From assembly GCA_964568735.1 (NCBI GenBank), contig CAZMRF010000019.1:4772-68771 (forward strand): a DNA stretch of 64,000 bases. The letters are read 5' to 3'. The stretch is from CAZMRF01 sp964568735 (GTDB lineage Bacteria > Acidobacteriota > Polarisedimenticolia > JACPZX01). This document shows, in pieces, positions 26,538 through 33,912 of the stretch (the stretch's first letter is position 1; each line of letters opens with the position of its first letter). A model generated the notes under the pieces. It saw nothing but the letters and a program-made list of their open reading frames with translations. It was not told the origin of the DNA and did not search any database. Both the position numbers and the translations under genes were made by a program.

Positions 26538-27095
26538 TCACTTCTTCGTCGATTTGCCCTCGGCGATCGTGGTCCAGGTACCGCCCTCTCCCTGCAACTC
26601 CCACTTCCAGGCCTGGGAGGTGGGCGAGGTTTCCCTGATGACATAGCGGGTCTTCATCATCTGGCCGCCCATCATCGACTCGTCCAGGTACGTCCAGGTC
26701 CCCTTGTCGAGCGTTCCGCGAGGCACCGTCAACATGACCTGGCCGTCGTTTCCGAGACCGTAGTAGGAATAGACCTTCTCCATCGGCTCGTAGGTGAGGA
26801 TGACGATTCCCTTCGTTGGCCCCATTGGTCCCATACCCTCGTAGTTGCAGACGACCGCGAATTTCTTGTCGAACCACTCACAGGTGTCCATCGAGGTCAT
26901 CTTCCCTCCCGGGCCGAGGGGGCCGGCATTCATCACCCCTTCGCTCTGCCACGTGCCCACGAAGTAGCCGAGCTTCGCATGCTCGGGCCCGGGCTTTGGA
27001 GGGCCTCCTGCCTGGGCGAACGCCGCGGTCCCGCCGACCAGACAGAGGAAACTCAGTGCGATGACACCAACGATCACGAGACGCATCACCTTCAT
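26538..27095 (-). CDS. Secreted DUF1579-family protein
   Basis: A 185-residue protein. A perfect AGGAGG lies five bases before the ATG at 27095, which beats the longer frame to 27185. A signal peptide (residues 1-27, ending AAFAQ) is followed by the family pattern: GPEHAKLGYFVGTWQSEG, the EWFDKKFAVVCNYEG strand pair and TWTYLDESMM. DUF1579 proteins are small lipocalin-like beta-barrels of unknown ligand. Transcribed alone; about 200 bp of non-coding DNA lies on each side. Confidence 0.85.
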   Translation of the reverse strand: MKVMRLVIVGVIALSFLCLVGGTAAFAQAGGPPKPGPEHAKLGYFVGTWQSEGVMNAGPLGPGGKMTSMDTCEWFDKKFAVVCNYEGMGPMGPTKGIVILTYEPMEKVYSYYGLGNDGQVMLTVPRGTLDKGTWTYLDESMMGGQMMKTRYVIRETSPTSQAWKWELQGEGGTWTTIAEGKSTKK

Positions 27096-27289
27096 ACGGA
27101 CCTCCTGATATGGATGGGACCGGCCCGCCATGTCCCCCCGGACACTCCTCCAGGAGGCGCAGCAGGCCGAACACCACTCGCCCATTACAACAACGCCAAA
27201 AAAACCTTTCAGTCGCCCGGCCGACTTCGATGCTGCCGATGCCTGGAAGGGTTGCTTGGAGTGTTGAGAGACGGCCGAACCCTAAACAA

Positions 27290-27297
27290 AAGTAAGG
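27290..27297 (+). repeat. Left target-site duplication of the IS1595-family element
   Basis: AAGTAAGG here is repeated exactly at 29502-29509, directly outside the two terminal inverted repeats. Eight base pairs is the usual duplication length for IS1595-family transposition. Confidence 0.8.
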
Positions 27298-27366
27298 CGG
27301 AATTATGTCCTTGACAAACCGGCCTCATGGGCGTAGACTCCTCCCGTGACTTCGAGGAGAAACGCC

Positions 27367-28323
27367 ATGAAGCCCGTTGACAGCCTGAGATTCGAGCAGA
27401 TCCGGTTGATGTCTGATGATGACGCCCGCGCCACCCTGGAAGCCCTGCGATGGCCGGTCGGTCCTTCCTGCCCCCGGTGCGGCGGGAAGGATGTCTCCGC
27501 CGTCGCTGGCGGTCGCTCTGGCCTCTACCGCTGCCGCGACTGCCGGAAGGACAAGAAGCAGACCCGCGACCAGTTCACCGTGACGGTGGGAACGATCTTC
27601 GAGGACTCCCACATTCCGCTCGCCAAGTGGCTCATGGCCTTCTCCCTGGTCTGTTCCAGCAAGAAGGGCATCTCGGCGCTCCAGCTCCAGCGGCAGCTTG
27701 AGCTTGGCTCCTATCGTTCCGCGTGGCACATGGCCCACAGAATCCGGTACGCGCTGGCATCCGACCCGATGCGCGGGATGCTCAAGGGCATCGTTGAAGC
27801 CGACGAAACTTACGTGGGCGGGAAGCCCAGGCGGAAGGGATGGGTCAACCGTGGACGGATGGGCCGCGGCACGAGCAAGGCCCCGGTTGTTGCTCTCGTA
27901 GAGCGGAACGGTCGCATCTTCGCGCGATCCATGAAGAAAGTGGGCAGGGAGGAGCTTACCGAAACGATCCGCAAGAACGTCAGCCCGGATGCTCGGCTGA
28001 TGACGGATGAGTGGGCCGGATACAGGCAGGTTGGCCGCACCATGAAGGGCGGACACCATACTGTCAAGCACTCCGCTGGCGAGTACGCCCGCGGCGATGT
28101 CCACGTGAACACCGCCGAGAGCTTCTTTGCACTCCTCAAGCGTGGCGTACATGGGACCTTCCATCATGTCGGCCGCCAGCACCTTGGCCGGTACTGCGAT
28201 GAGTTCGAGTTCCGGTGGGACCACCGCAAGACCAGCGATGGCGAAAGGACCGTATCGGCCCTTCGCCGGGTTGCTGGACGCCGGTTGATGTACCGAGACC
28301 TTGCGGGTAGACTCCATGTGTGA
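27367..28323 (+). CDS. IS1595-family (ISXO2-like) transposase
   Basis: A 318-residue transposase. GAGGAG at 27353-27358 favours the ATG at 27367 over an in-frame GTG at 27346. An N-terminal zinc ribbon (CPRCGG and CRDCRK) precedes the DDE-type core: EADETYVGG gives the first Asp, MTDEWAGY the second, and HVNTAESFFALLKRGVHGT the third acidic/Asn region. It is complete and probably active. Its stop overlaps the start of a 45-codon frame (GTGA). Confidence 0.93.
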   Translation: MKPVDSLRFEQIRLMSDDDARATLEALRWPVGPSCPRCGGKDVSAVAGGRSGLYRCRDCRKDKKQTRDQFTVTVGTIFEDSHIPLAKWLMAFSLVCSSKKGISALQLQRQLELGSYRSAWHMAHRIRYALASDPMRGMLKGIVEADETYVGGKPRRKGWVNRGRMGRGTSKAPVVALVERNGRIFARSMKKVGREELTETIRKNVSPDARLMTDEWAGYRQVGRTMKGGHHTVKHSAGEYARGDVHVNTAESFFALLKRGVHGTFHHVGRQHLGRYCDEFEFRWDHRKTSDGERTVSALRRVAGRRLMYRDLAGRLHV

Positions 28324-28457
28324 GCGAGAAGCATCCCGGCCGGAAGCCCATTCTTCCGCCTGTTCCCCTGCCTCTGAGTAAGGCCCTCGAAGCGGCGCTC
28401 AAGACGCCGAAACCTCCTACCAGCCACCGGCGAGACACCAGAAAGAAACGGCGATAG
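28320..28457 (+). CDS. Small basic, proline-rich protein coupled to the transposase
   Basis: A 45-codon frame beginning at a GTG that overlaps the transposase TGA by four bases. The product starts SEKHPGRKPILPPVPLPL and ends in a Lys/Arg cluster (DTRKKRR). Coupling by a GTGA overlap and the strongly basic tail suggest a real gene, perhaps a DNA-binding accessory, but the product is short and unrecognised. Confidence 0.4.
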   Translation: MSEKHPGRKPILPPVPLPLSKALEAALKTPKPPTSHRRDTRKKRR

Positions 28458-28466
28458 GTCGGGATC

Positions 28467-28727
28467 ATGTCTCAGGCTCAGCCGACTCCTAGCAGATGGA
28501 AATCCAGGGCTTACTTGGGGGCGATGATCGTCGCCTCGGCTGTTGCTATCGCCGGTCTCTACGGCGTGATTCAACTCTTCATTGTGTTCTTCATGTATCT
28601 GAACGATCCGCCTGCGCAGGAAGCGATGATCAAAGTAGGTATCCCGGCCCTCGTGAAGGAAGCCCTTTGGATCGGTCTCAGCTTCTTCTTCTATCAGCGG
28701 TTCAAACGGCATCACGTCAAGCTCTGA
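28467..28727 (+). CDS. Small two-helix membrane protein (transposon cargo)
   Basis: An 86-residue protein with two predicted membrane segments (about 17-42 and 58-76) and a basic C terminus (QRFKRHHVKL). It starts 9 bp after the small coupled frame and lies inside the transposon. No family recognised. Confidence 0.6.
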   Translation: MSQAQPTPSRWKSRAYLGAMIVASAVAIAGLYGVIQLFIVFFMYLNDPPAQEAMIKVGIPALVKEALWIGLSFFFYQRFKRHHVKL

Positions 28728-28760
28728 TGGCACATGCATTCATGGTGTTACGCCCGAGAG

Positions 28761-29441
28761 TCACTCGATCTTGAGTGCTAATACCCCGATTCGTTCTCCT
28801 ATGATCCGCATACTCATTCGATCCCCGGGTTTGAGGTAGAAGGTATCCAGCCACTTGTCTTCAAGTCCCATCGCGCTGAGTTCGTTTCGCATGTCGATGA
28901 CCCTAGCGGCGAATTCCTTGTTGTATGTAACTTGCAGCTTTAAGGCCAATTCCCGCTCTTCTGTGATTTCATCGACTAGGCGCTGGGCCTCGTTTCGCTG
29001 ATCGCCGAACTGAACCGGGCTAGCGTGCGCGATGGAGGTCGATTCTACGAAGCCCAGGAGTTGCCTGGAGAGAATAACGGCTCTTTCTTTGAGGCTTCCC
29101 TTCAACGGTTGAACCGAAGCTAGGCTATCGGCGACTCGCTGACTTTGTGTGCTTGCAAGCATCTCCACACGCTGACGAAGTCCTCGATGATCCACTCCTA
29201 GATTGTCGAGATTCTTAGACTGGAGCGTGATCAAGCGTTGTAGTTCTCGAAGGTCCTTGCTTGTCTCCGACTGGAAGCTGAGGATGGTCCACGGCACGCC
29301 GATGAAGAAGCAGACTATGGCCATGGTCCACAGCGACTCAGCAGACGCCCGCGAGATGTCCTCTACATCCAGCACGCGACCCAGGAGAGCTCCGACTATG
29401 CTCAACACGACGAGCACCCATGAGACGACCTTCTGCCACAT
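28761..29441 (-). CDS. Membrane-anchored coiled-coil protein (transposon cargo)
   Basis: A 226-residue protein encoded against the transposase. Two hydrophobic helices (about 5-24 and 38-56) precede a long helical region rich in Gln, Glu, Leu and Arg with heptad-like spacing (about 58-105 and 140-200). Base composition is visibly less GC-rich than the surrounding chromosome, in keeping with transfer. No catalytic motif and no family recognised; membrane-anchored sensor- or effector-like proteins of this shape are common cargo. Confidence 0.65.
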   Translation of the reverse strand: MWQKVVSWVLVVLSIVGALLGRVLDVEDISRASAESLWTMAIVCFFIGVPWTILSFQSETSKDLRELQRLITLQSKNLDNLGVDHRGLRQRVEMLASTQSQRVADSLASVQPLKGSLKERAVILSRQLLGFVESTSIAHASPVQFGDQRNEAQRLVDEITEERELALKLQVTYNKEFAARVIDMRNELSAMGLEDKWLDTFYLKPGDRMSMRIIGERIGVLALKIE

Positions 29442-29699
29442 GCCCCGGATGCTACCGCCCGGCGCGGATTCCGGTCAAGGTTTGTCAAGTGCACAAAACC
29501 GAAGTAAGGCGAATGTCAAGCGAGCCGGCACCGCGATTCGGGCGGCCTGGGGCGTAGTAAACTCGCCGCCTCAGCGTTCGGGATCCGCACCGAGTGGCGC
29601 ACGATCCCCGGGGACAAGCAAGCGAGTCCCCCGGCTCGCGCAGCCTCATGCGCACGATCAGACTACGGGCGGCATTTCCGCCCCTGGGAGGAAGAGGAG

Positions 29700-30362
29700 A
29701 TGAGACCCCTCACGCGCAAGCTCGTCGTTGTCACCGCCTGTGCCCTGCTCGTCTCGCTCGTGGCCGCGTGTGCGCAGCGCCAGCAGCCGAGCACCACCTC
29801 GCACGACAAGACGAAGAGGGGCGCCGCTGTCGGCGCCGCCGCGGGCGCCATCGTGGGAGCGATCCTCGGCGAGGGTGAGGCCGACGACATCCTCAAGGGG
29901 GCCGCGATCGGCGCCGGCCTCGGAGCGGGCGTGGGAGCCTACATGGACCGCCAGGAGGAGAAGATCGCCCGCATTCCCGGGACCACCGTGGAGAGGGTTA
30001 GCGACAACAGGATCCTCGTCCACTTCAACTCGGACGCCTTCTTCGCCGTGGACTCGTCGGATCTGGACGCCTCGGCGCGGATCAGCCTCAACGAGGCGGC
30101 GAAGGTCATCATCGAGTTCGACCAGACGGCCGTCGTGGTGCAGGGTCACACGGACTCCACCGGCACCGCCGAGCACAATCAGGATCTCTCGGTACGGCGC
30201 GCGGATTCCGTCCGCGCCTACCTGGCCGGCCGAGGCGTCAGCGATGCCCGCATGAAGTCGCGAGGCTACGGCGAGGACCACCCCGTCGCTACGAACGACA
30301 CCACGGAAGGCCGCCAGCTCAACCGCCGCGTGGATCTGCTCCTGAAGGCCAAGGCGAAGTAG
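29700..30362 (+). CDS. OmpA-family outer-membrane lipoprotein (YiaD-like)
   Basis: A 220-residue lipoprotein. A GGAGGAAGAGG stretch precedes the ATG. The lipobox LVAAC ends the signal peptide. A glycine-zipper region (GAAVGAAAGAIVGAILG and GAAIGAGLGAGVGA, about 41-82) leads to an OmpA C-terminal peptidoglycan-binding domain (about 100-218) with VQGHTDSTG and RADSVRAYL. It probably ties the outer membrane to peptidoglycan. It lies just outside the transposon's right end. Confidence 0.92.
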   Translation: MRPLTRKLVVVTACALLVSLVAACAQRQQPSTTSHDKTKRGAAVGAAAGAIVGAILGEGEADDILKGAAIGAGLGAGVGAYMDRQEEKIARIPGTTVERVSDNRILVHFNSDAFFAVDSSDLDASARISLNEAAKVIIEFDQTAVVVQGHTDSTGTAEHNQDLSVRRADSVRAYLAGRGVSDARMKSRGYGEDHPVATNDTTEGRQLNRRVDLLLKAKAK

Positions 30363-30456
30363 GTAGCGGGCAGACCCGGGATTTCGGTACGGCCCCCCTC
30401 CCCGCATATCCCGGCCTACACGGGACATCGCCGAAGAGCACCATCGCAAGCTCGGT

Positions 30457-30485
30457 TTGCCTGGAAAGCTCCTCTTGTGTAGAGT
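30457..30485 (+). promoter_or_regulatory. Candidate promoter of the VapBC operon
   Basis: TTGCCT at 30457-30462 and TAGAGT at 30480-30485 are 17 bp apart, 33 bp before the VapB-like start. Matches are moderate, so this is a candidate only. Confidence 0.4.
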
Positions 30486-30518
30486 CATGTGTGTTTTCTT
30501 GTGCGGAGGGAGGCTCGC

Positions 30519-30722
30519 ATGCCCACGAATCTTGCGCTCGATGACGCCCTTGTAGAGGAGGCGAAGCGACTCGGGAGACATCGGTCGAAACGCGCAGCCG
30601 TCAACTCGGCCCTCGCCGAATACGTTGCCCGGCGGAAGCGCCGCCGGATTCTCGCGCTGTTCGGAAAGCTGAGGTGGGACTCGAAGTACGACTACAAGGC
30701 GGAGCGGAGTAGCCGCGGGTGA
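30519..30722 (+). CDS. vapB: VapB-type antitoxin
   Basis: A 67-residue protein. A GGAGGGAGG stretch precedes the ATG at 30519; an earlier in-frame ATG at 30489 lacks one. The ribbon-helix-helix-like N terminus (TNLALDDALVEEAKRLG) and the ALAEYVARRKRR helix match VapB antitoxins of the DUF2191 type. It should bind its own promoter and the toxin. Its stop overlaps the vapC start (GTGA). Confidence 0.88.
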   Translation: MPTNLALDDALVEEAKRLGRHRSKRAAVNSALAEYVARRKRRRILALFGKLRWDSKYDYKAERSSRG

Positions 30723-31117
30723 GAGTGCTGGTCGACACGTCGGTGTGGTCTCTCGCCCTGCGCCGGCACGGACCCACGGATCACGCCGCCGTCGAAAAGC
30801 TCGTAGCCATGCTCCAGTCAGGTGAGGACGTCTTCCTGACGGGCCTGATCCTCCAGGAAATCCTCCAGGCGTTTCGCTCGGATGCGTCGTTCCGGAAAGT
30901 CGCCAGGCACCTCGACCCCTTTCCGCTCCTGGAGCTGGAGCGGCCCGATTTCACGGCGGCGGCGGCCCTCCACAGAAGGTGTGCTGCCAGAGGAGTGAGC
31001 ACCTCGACGGCCGACTGCCAGATTGCGACCGCGGCGATCCGACACGATTGCCTGCTACTCTCGGCAGACAAGGACTTCGAGAGGATCGCACGCCTCAGCG
31101 ATCTGAGGCTCGCCTGA
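30719..31117 (+). CDS. vapC: VapC-type PIN-domain ribonuclease toxin
   Basis: A 132-residue PIN domain starting at a GTG that overlaps the antitoxin stop. The acidic active site is present: Asp6 in VLVDTSVW, Glu near 43 in LILQEIL, and Asp residues in STADCQIA and LLSADKDF. VapC toxins cut tRNA or rRNA when freed from VapB. The pair lies beside a transposon and an HNH cassette, as is common in accessory DNA. Confidence 0.92.
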   Translation: MRVLVDTSVWSLALRRHGPTDHAAVEKLVAMLQSGEDVFLTGLILQEILQAFRSDASFRKVARHLDPFPLLELERPDFTAAAALHRRCAARGVSTSTADCQIATAAIRHDCLLLSADKDFERIARLSDLRLA

Positions 31118-31211
31118 GGTCTCAGCCTGACTGCGCCGGCCAGTAGAGGCTGGATGAGCCCGGTCTCCACTCCCCCACCTGATCTACCCTGTCCCGTAGC
31201 TGGGGGCGCCC

Positions 31212-32156
31212 ATGGAGCTGCGGGGCTATATCGCCAATACCGACTTCGACTGGCACACCTTCCTCTGCCGGCGACAACCCCTCGACGAAGTCAACTTCTG
31301 GAAACCCTCCGCGTCATCCTTCCAGGCCCCTCCCGGCATGCCGTTCCTTTTCAAGCTGAAGAGGCCCCACTACGCCGTCGCAGGGTTCGGCATCTTCGCA
31401 CGGTACTCGTGCTTCCCCATGTCCCTGGCCTGGGACTTGTTCCGGGAGAAGAACGGCGCACCCGACTTCGACACCATGAAGCGCCTCATCGATCGGTATC
31501 ACCATACTGGCAGCGACGGGCCACGGTTCGACTACGACATCGGCTGTATCATGGTGGCCGAGCCTGTGTTATTCAACGAGTCTGACTGGATCTCCCAGCC
31601 CGCGGACTGGCCACGCAACGTGGTTGCGGGAAAGCACTACGACCTCACGCAGGGTGAGGGGCGTCGCATCTGGGAGGCGTGCCTTCTGCGTTCTCGGGAC
31701 TACGCACGCCGTCACGTGCCTGCCGATGGTCCCTTGCCGGCCGTGGCCGAAGGCGCCCGATTCGGCTCACCGCACCTTGTGGAGCCTCGCCTGGGCCAGG
31801 GCACATTCCGGATCGCCGTGACGGACGCCTACGGGCGCGCCTGCGCCGTCACCACTGAGCACACCCTGCCGGCGCTGGAGGCGGCCCACATCCAGAGGTA
31901 CTCCCGGGGCGGACAGCACCGAGTCTCCAATGGCATCCTGTTGCGCGCCGACATCCACAGGCTCTTCGACCATGGATACGTGACCATAACGCCGGACCAC
32001 ACCTTTCACGTCAGCCGCCGTATCGAGGAGGTCTTCAAGAACGGTCGTTCCTACTACCCGCTCGATGGCCAGCCCATCCAGCTCCCTCCAAACGAGTCCG
32101 ACTGCCCGGACAGGCGACTCCTCGAGCAGCACAACGACACGGTGTTCTTGGGGTAG
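31212..32156 (+). CDS. HNH endonuclease with N-terminal EVE/PUA-like region
   Basis: A 314-residue protein. The first 130 residues (EVNFWKPSASSFQ, PFLFKLKRPHYAVAGFGIF) look like the modified-base-reading domain found in some type IV-like restriction enzymes. The C terminus has an HNH_2 nuclease motif: AAHIQRYSRGG at 224-234, Asn240 and His249 in NGILLRADIHRLFDHG. It probably cuts DNA carrying a particular base state. It is the first gene of a same-strand trio with the HIT and second HNH genes (8 bp and 28 bp gaps). Confidence 0.8.
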   Translation: MELRGYIANTDFDWHTFLCRRQPLDEVNFWKPSASSFQAPPGMPFLFKLKRPHYAVAGFGIFARYSCFPMSLAWDLFREKNGAPDFDTMKRLIDRYHHTGSDGPRFDYDIGCIMVAEPVLFNESDWISQPADWPRNVVAGKHYDLTQGEGRRIWEACLLRSRDYARRHVPADGPLPAVAEGARFGSPHLVEPRLGQGTFRIAVTDAYGRACAVTTEHTLPALEAAHIQRYSRGGQHRVSNGILLRADIHRLFDHGYVTITPDHTFHVSRRIEEVFKNGRSYYPLDGQPIQLPPNESDCPDRRLLEQHNDTVFLG

Positions 32157-32164
32157 GGCACACC

Positions 32165-32548
32165 ATGACCAGGCCCTCAATCGACTGCCCCTTCTGCCGT
32201 CCGGATCAGGACCGGGTCATCGAGGAGACGGCGCTGACCCGGACGATCCGGGACGGATTCCCCGTCTCCCCCGGCCACACCCTCATCACGACGATTCGCC
32301 ACGTGACCGGCTTCTTCGAGCTTACCGAGGACGAACGCGCCGCCTTGACTAGCGGTCTCTGGCGTGCGCGCGACCTGATCCTCCAGGAGCACACCCCCGA
32401 CGGATTCAACGTCGGAGTCAACATCGGTGAAGCCGCCGGGCAGACCGTCCCGCACGTGCATGTCCATCTCATCCCCCGCTACAGCGGTGACGTGCCGAAC
32501 CCCCGAGGGGGCGTCCGTGCCGTCATTCCAGACAAGGCCGGCTATTGA
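32165..32548 (+). CDS. HIT-family nucleotide hydrolase/transferase
   Basis: A 127-residue protein with the histidine triad HVHVHLIPR near 98-106 and an N-terminal CPFC (residues 8-11). HIT enzymes hydrolyse or transfer nucleoside monophosphates from substrates such as AMP-amides or dinucleotides. Between two HNH genes it may clear or make a nucleotide used by the cassette; that link is inference. Confidence 0.9.
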   Translation: MTRPSIDCPFCRPDQDRVIEETALTRTIRDGFPVSPGHTLITTIRHVTGFFELTEDERAALTSGLWRARDLILQEHTPDGFNVGVNIGEAAGQTVPHVHVHLIPRYSGDVPNPRGGVRAVIPDKAGY

Positions 32549-32576
32549 TGGTTCATGCCGCGATGGCTTACTCCTG

Positions 32577-33779
32577 ATGAAGAACGTGCCGAGTTTCAAC
32601 GAAGTCCTCTTCCTTGAGAAGCTCCAGCGCCTCCTGTCCGCGGGAGATTTCACCTCGACGTACAAGTTCGCTGTTCTCATCGCGCTCACAGAACTCAGCG
32701 CCGAGGCGCCCCCGCAGTCCGCGGAGTTGACGCATGCCTTCATCACTCGCCAGCTCGCCGAGAAGGTTATCCGGCTCTACTGGCCTCACGTGCGCCCCTT
32801 CGTCCCCGATCGGGACCGGAACCCCCGCGTGCTGCGACAGAATCAACAAGGCCAAGCCGCAATCATCAGCTGGATCCATGGGTTCCAGGAGCGCACGCTG
32901 GGCGGACGAATTCCGCCAACGCACCTCGACGGCCTGATGCGCGCTCACGCAGGAGGATACGAGCGGCTGCTGCGGGACGTCGAGTGGAAGCTGATCGAAA
33001 TGCCGCTCCCCCGTCTCCAGGAGATCAACAGGGAGACAGACGATTTCATCTACTCGATCAGCTGGGCCAAGGCCGATGTCGAGCCCTACGGAGGGCGTCT
33101 CAAGCCCATCATCCGGAACTACCAGGCAGGGCAGCGGACCTCGTTCGACAACAGGATCTTGATGAACCCGGGCGTGGTTGCGACAATGAGGCGCCTCAGT
33201 GGGATCATCAGGGATCTCGTCGAGGCACGATGGGTCCTGAAAGTCGAGCAGATCGACCCGGACCTCAGGCGGGACCACAGTCTCAGGGATCATCTCTTTG
33301 GCGTTGACCGAAGATCGTTGGCACCGGTTCGCTCGCACCTTGTCGAGCTCCAGCGTGGCACCTGCTTTTATTGCCGAAGCAAGTCCAGAGCCCTTCACGT
33401 GGACCATTTCCTGCCCCATGCGCTCACGCGGGTGGACTTCATCGAGAACCTCGTCGCCGCGTGCTCACGATGCAATGGCGCCAAGAGTGTCCACCTAGCC
33501 GCCGAACACCACGTGGAACGCTGGCTGGGCAGGGTCAGCCCTGGGGAGAGCTCAGCCGACATGCTCGGCCAGGTCGCGACCGACTCCGGATGGCCGACGG
33601 GTCTCTGCCCCTCGCTCAGCCTCGCGAGGCTCATCTACGGCCAACACCCGGGGAAGGCACGGCTCTGGCGCGATGATGGGAACTTTGTTCCCTGGACGAA
33701 AGAAGCTCTCCTCGCCCGCATCGACGGTACCCTTGGCGACGCCGACTGCGCTTCGCCTTGGTCTGGCGGCGCCTCCTAG
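32577..33779 (+). CDS. HNH endonuclease-domain protein
   Basis: A 400-residue protein; the chosen ATG lies 28 bp after the HIT stop, and a much earlier in-frame start would overlap the HIT gene. The C-terminal third carries CFYC, HVDHFLPHA and CSRCNGAKS: two Cys pairs of a zinc ribbon around the HNH His-Asp-His, with the typical ENLVAAC linker. The first 260 residues are helical and unrecognised; they may recognise DNA or a partner. Together with the upstream HNH and HIT genes it looks like a compact defence cassette. Confidence 0.78.
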   Translation: MKNVPSFNEVLFLEKLQRLLSAGDFTSTYKFAVLIALTELSAEAPPQSAELTHAFITRQLAEKVIRLYWPHVRPFVPDRDRNPRVLRQNQQGQAAIISWIHGFQERTLGGRIPPTHLDGLMRAHAGGYERLLRDVEWKLIEMPLPRLQEINRETDDFIYSISWAKADVEPYGGRLKPIIRNYQAGQRTSFDNRILMNPGVVATMRRLSGIIRDLVEARWVLKVEQIDPDLRRDHSLRDHLFGVDRRSLAPVRSHLVELQRGTCFYCRSKSRALHVDHFLPHALTRVDFIENLVAACSRCNGAKSVHLAAEHHVERWLGRVSPGESSADMLGQVATDSGWPTGLCPSLSLARLIYGQHPGKARLWRDDGNFVPWTKEALLARIDGTLGDADCASPWSGGAS

Positions 33780-33912
33780 TCTCTCGCTGACTCGTTCGTG
33801 CGATGTGAATCGGGGTGTCGACACAGCAGCTCCTCACGGCAGGTTCAGCAAACTTGTCCGCGCTGAGAGAATAGGAATCTAATCCGGCACGGAGTCCAGG
33901 GTACGCACTTGC

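Larger units (their letters stand above)
27298..29501 (+). mobile_element. IS1595-family transposon with cargo genes
   Basis: A 2,204-bp element. The left end 27298-27320 and the right end 29479-29501 are inverted repeats of 23 bp with 18 matches, both starting CGG outside and sharing an unbroken CTTGACAAACC inside. An exact 8-bp duplication (AAGTAAGG) flanks it. Inside are an ISXO2-like transposase, a small coupled reading frame, a two-helix membrane protein and, on the other strand, a membrane coiled-coil protein. The intact duplications and transposase suggest a fairly recent insertion. Confidence 0.85.
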
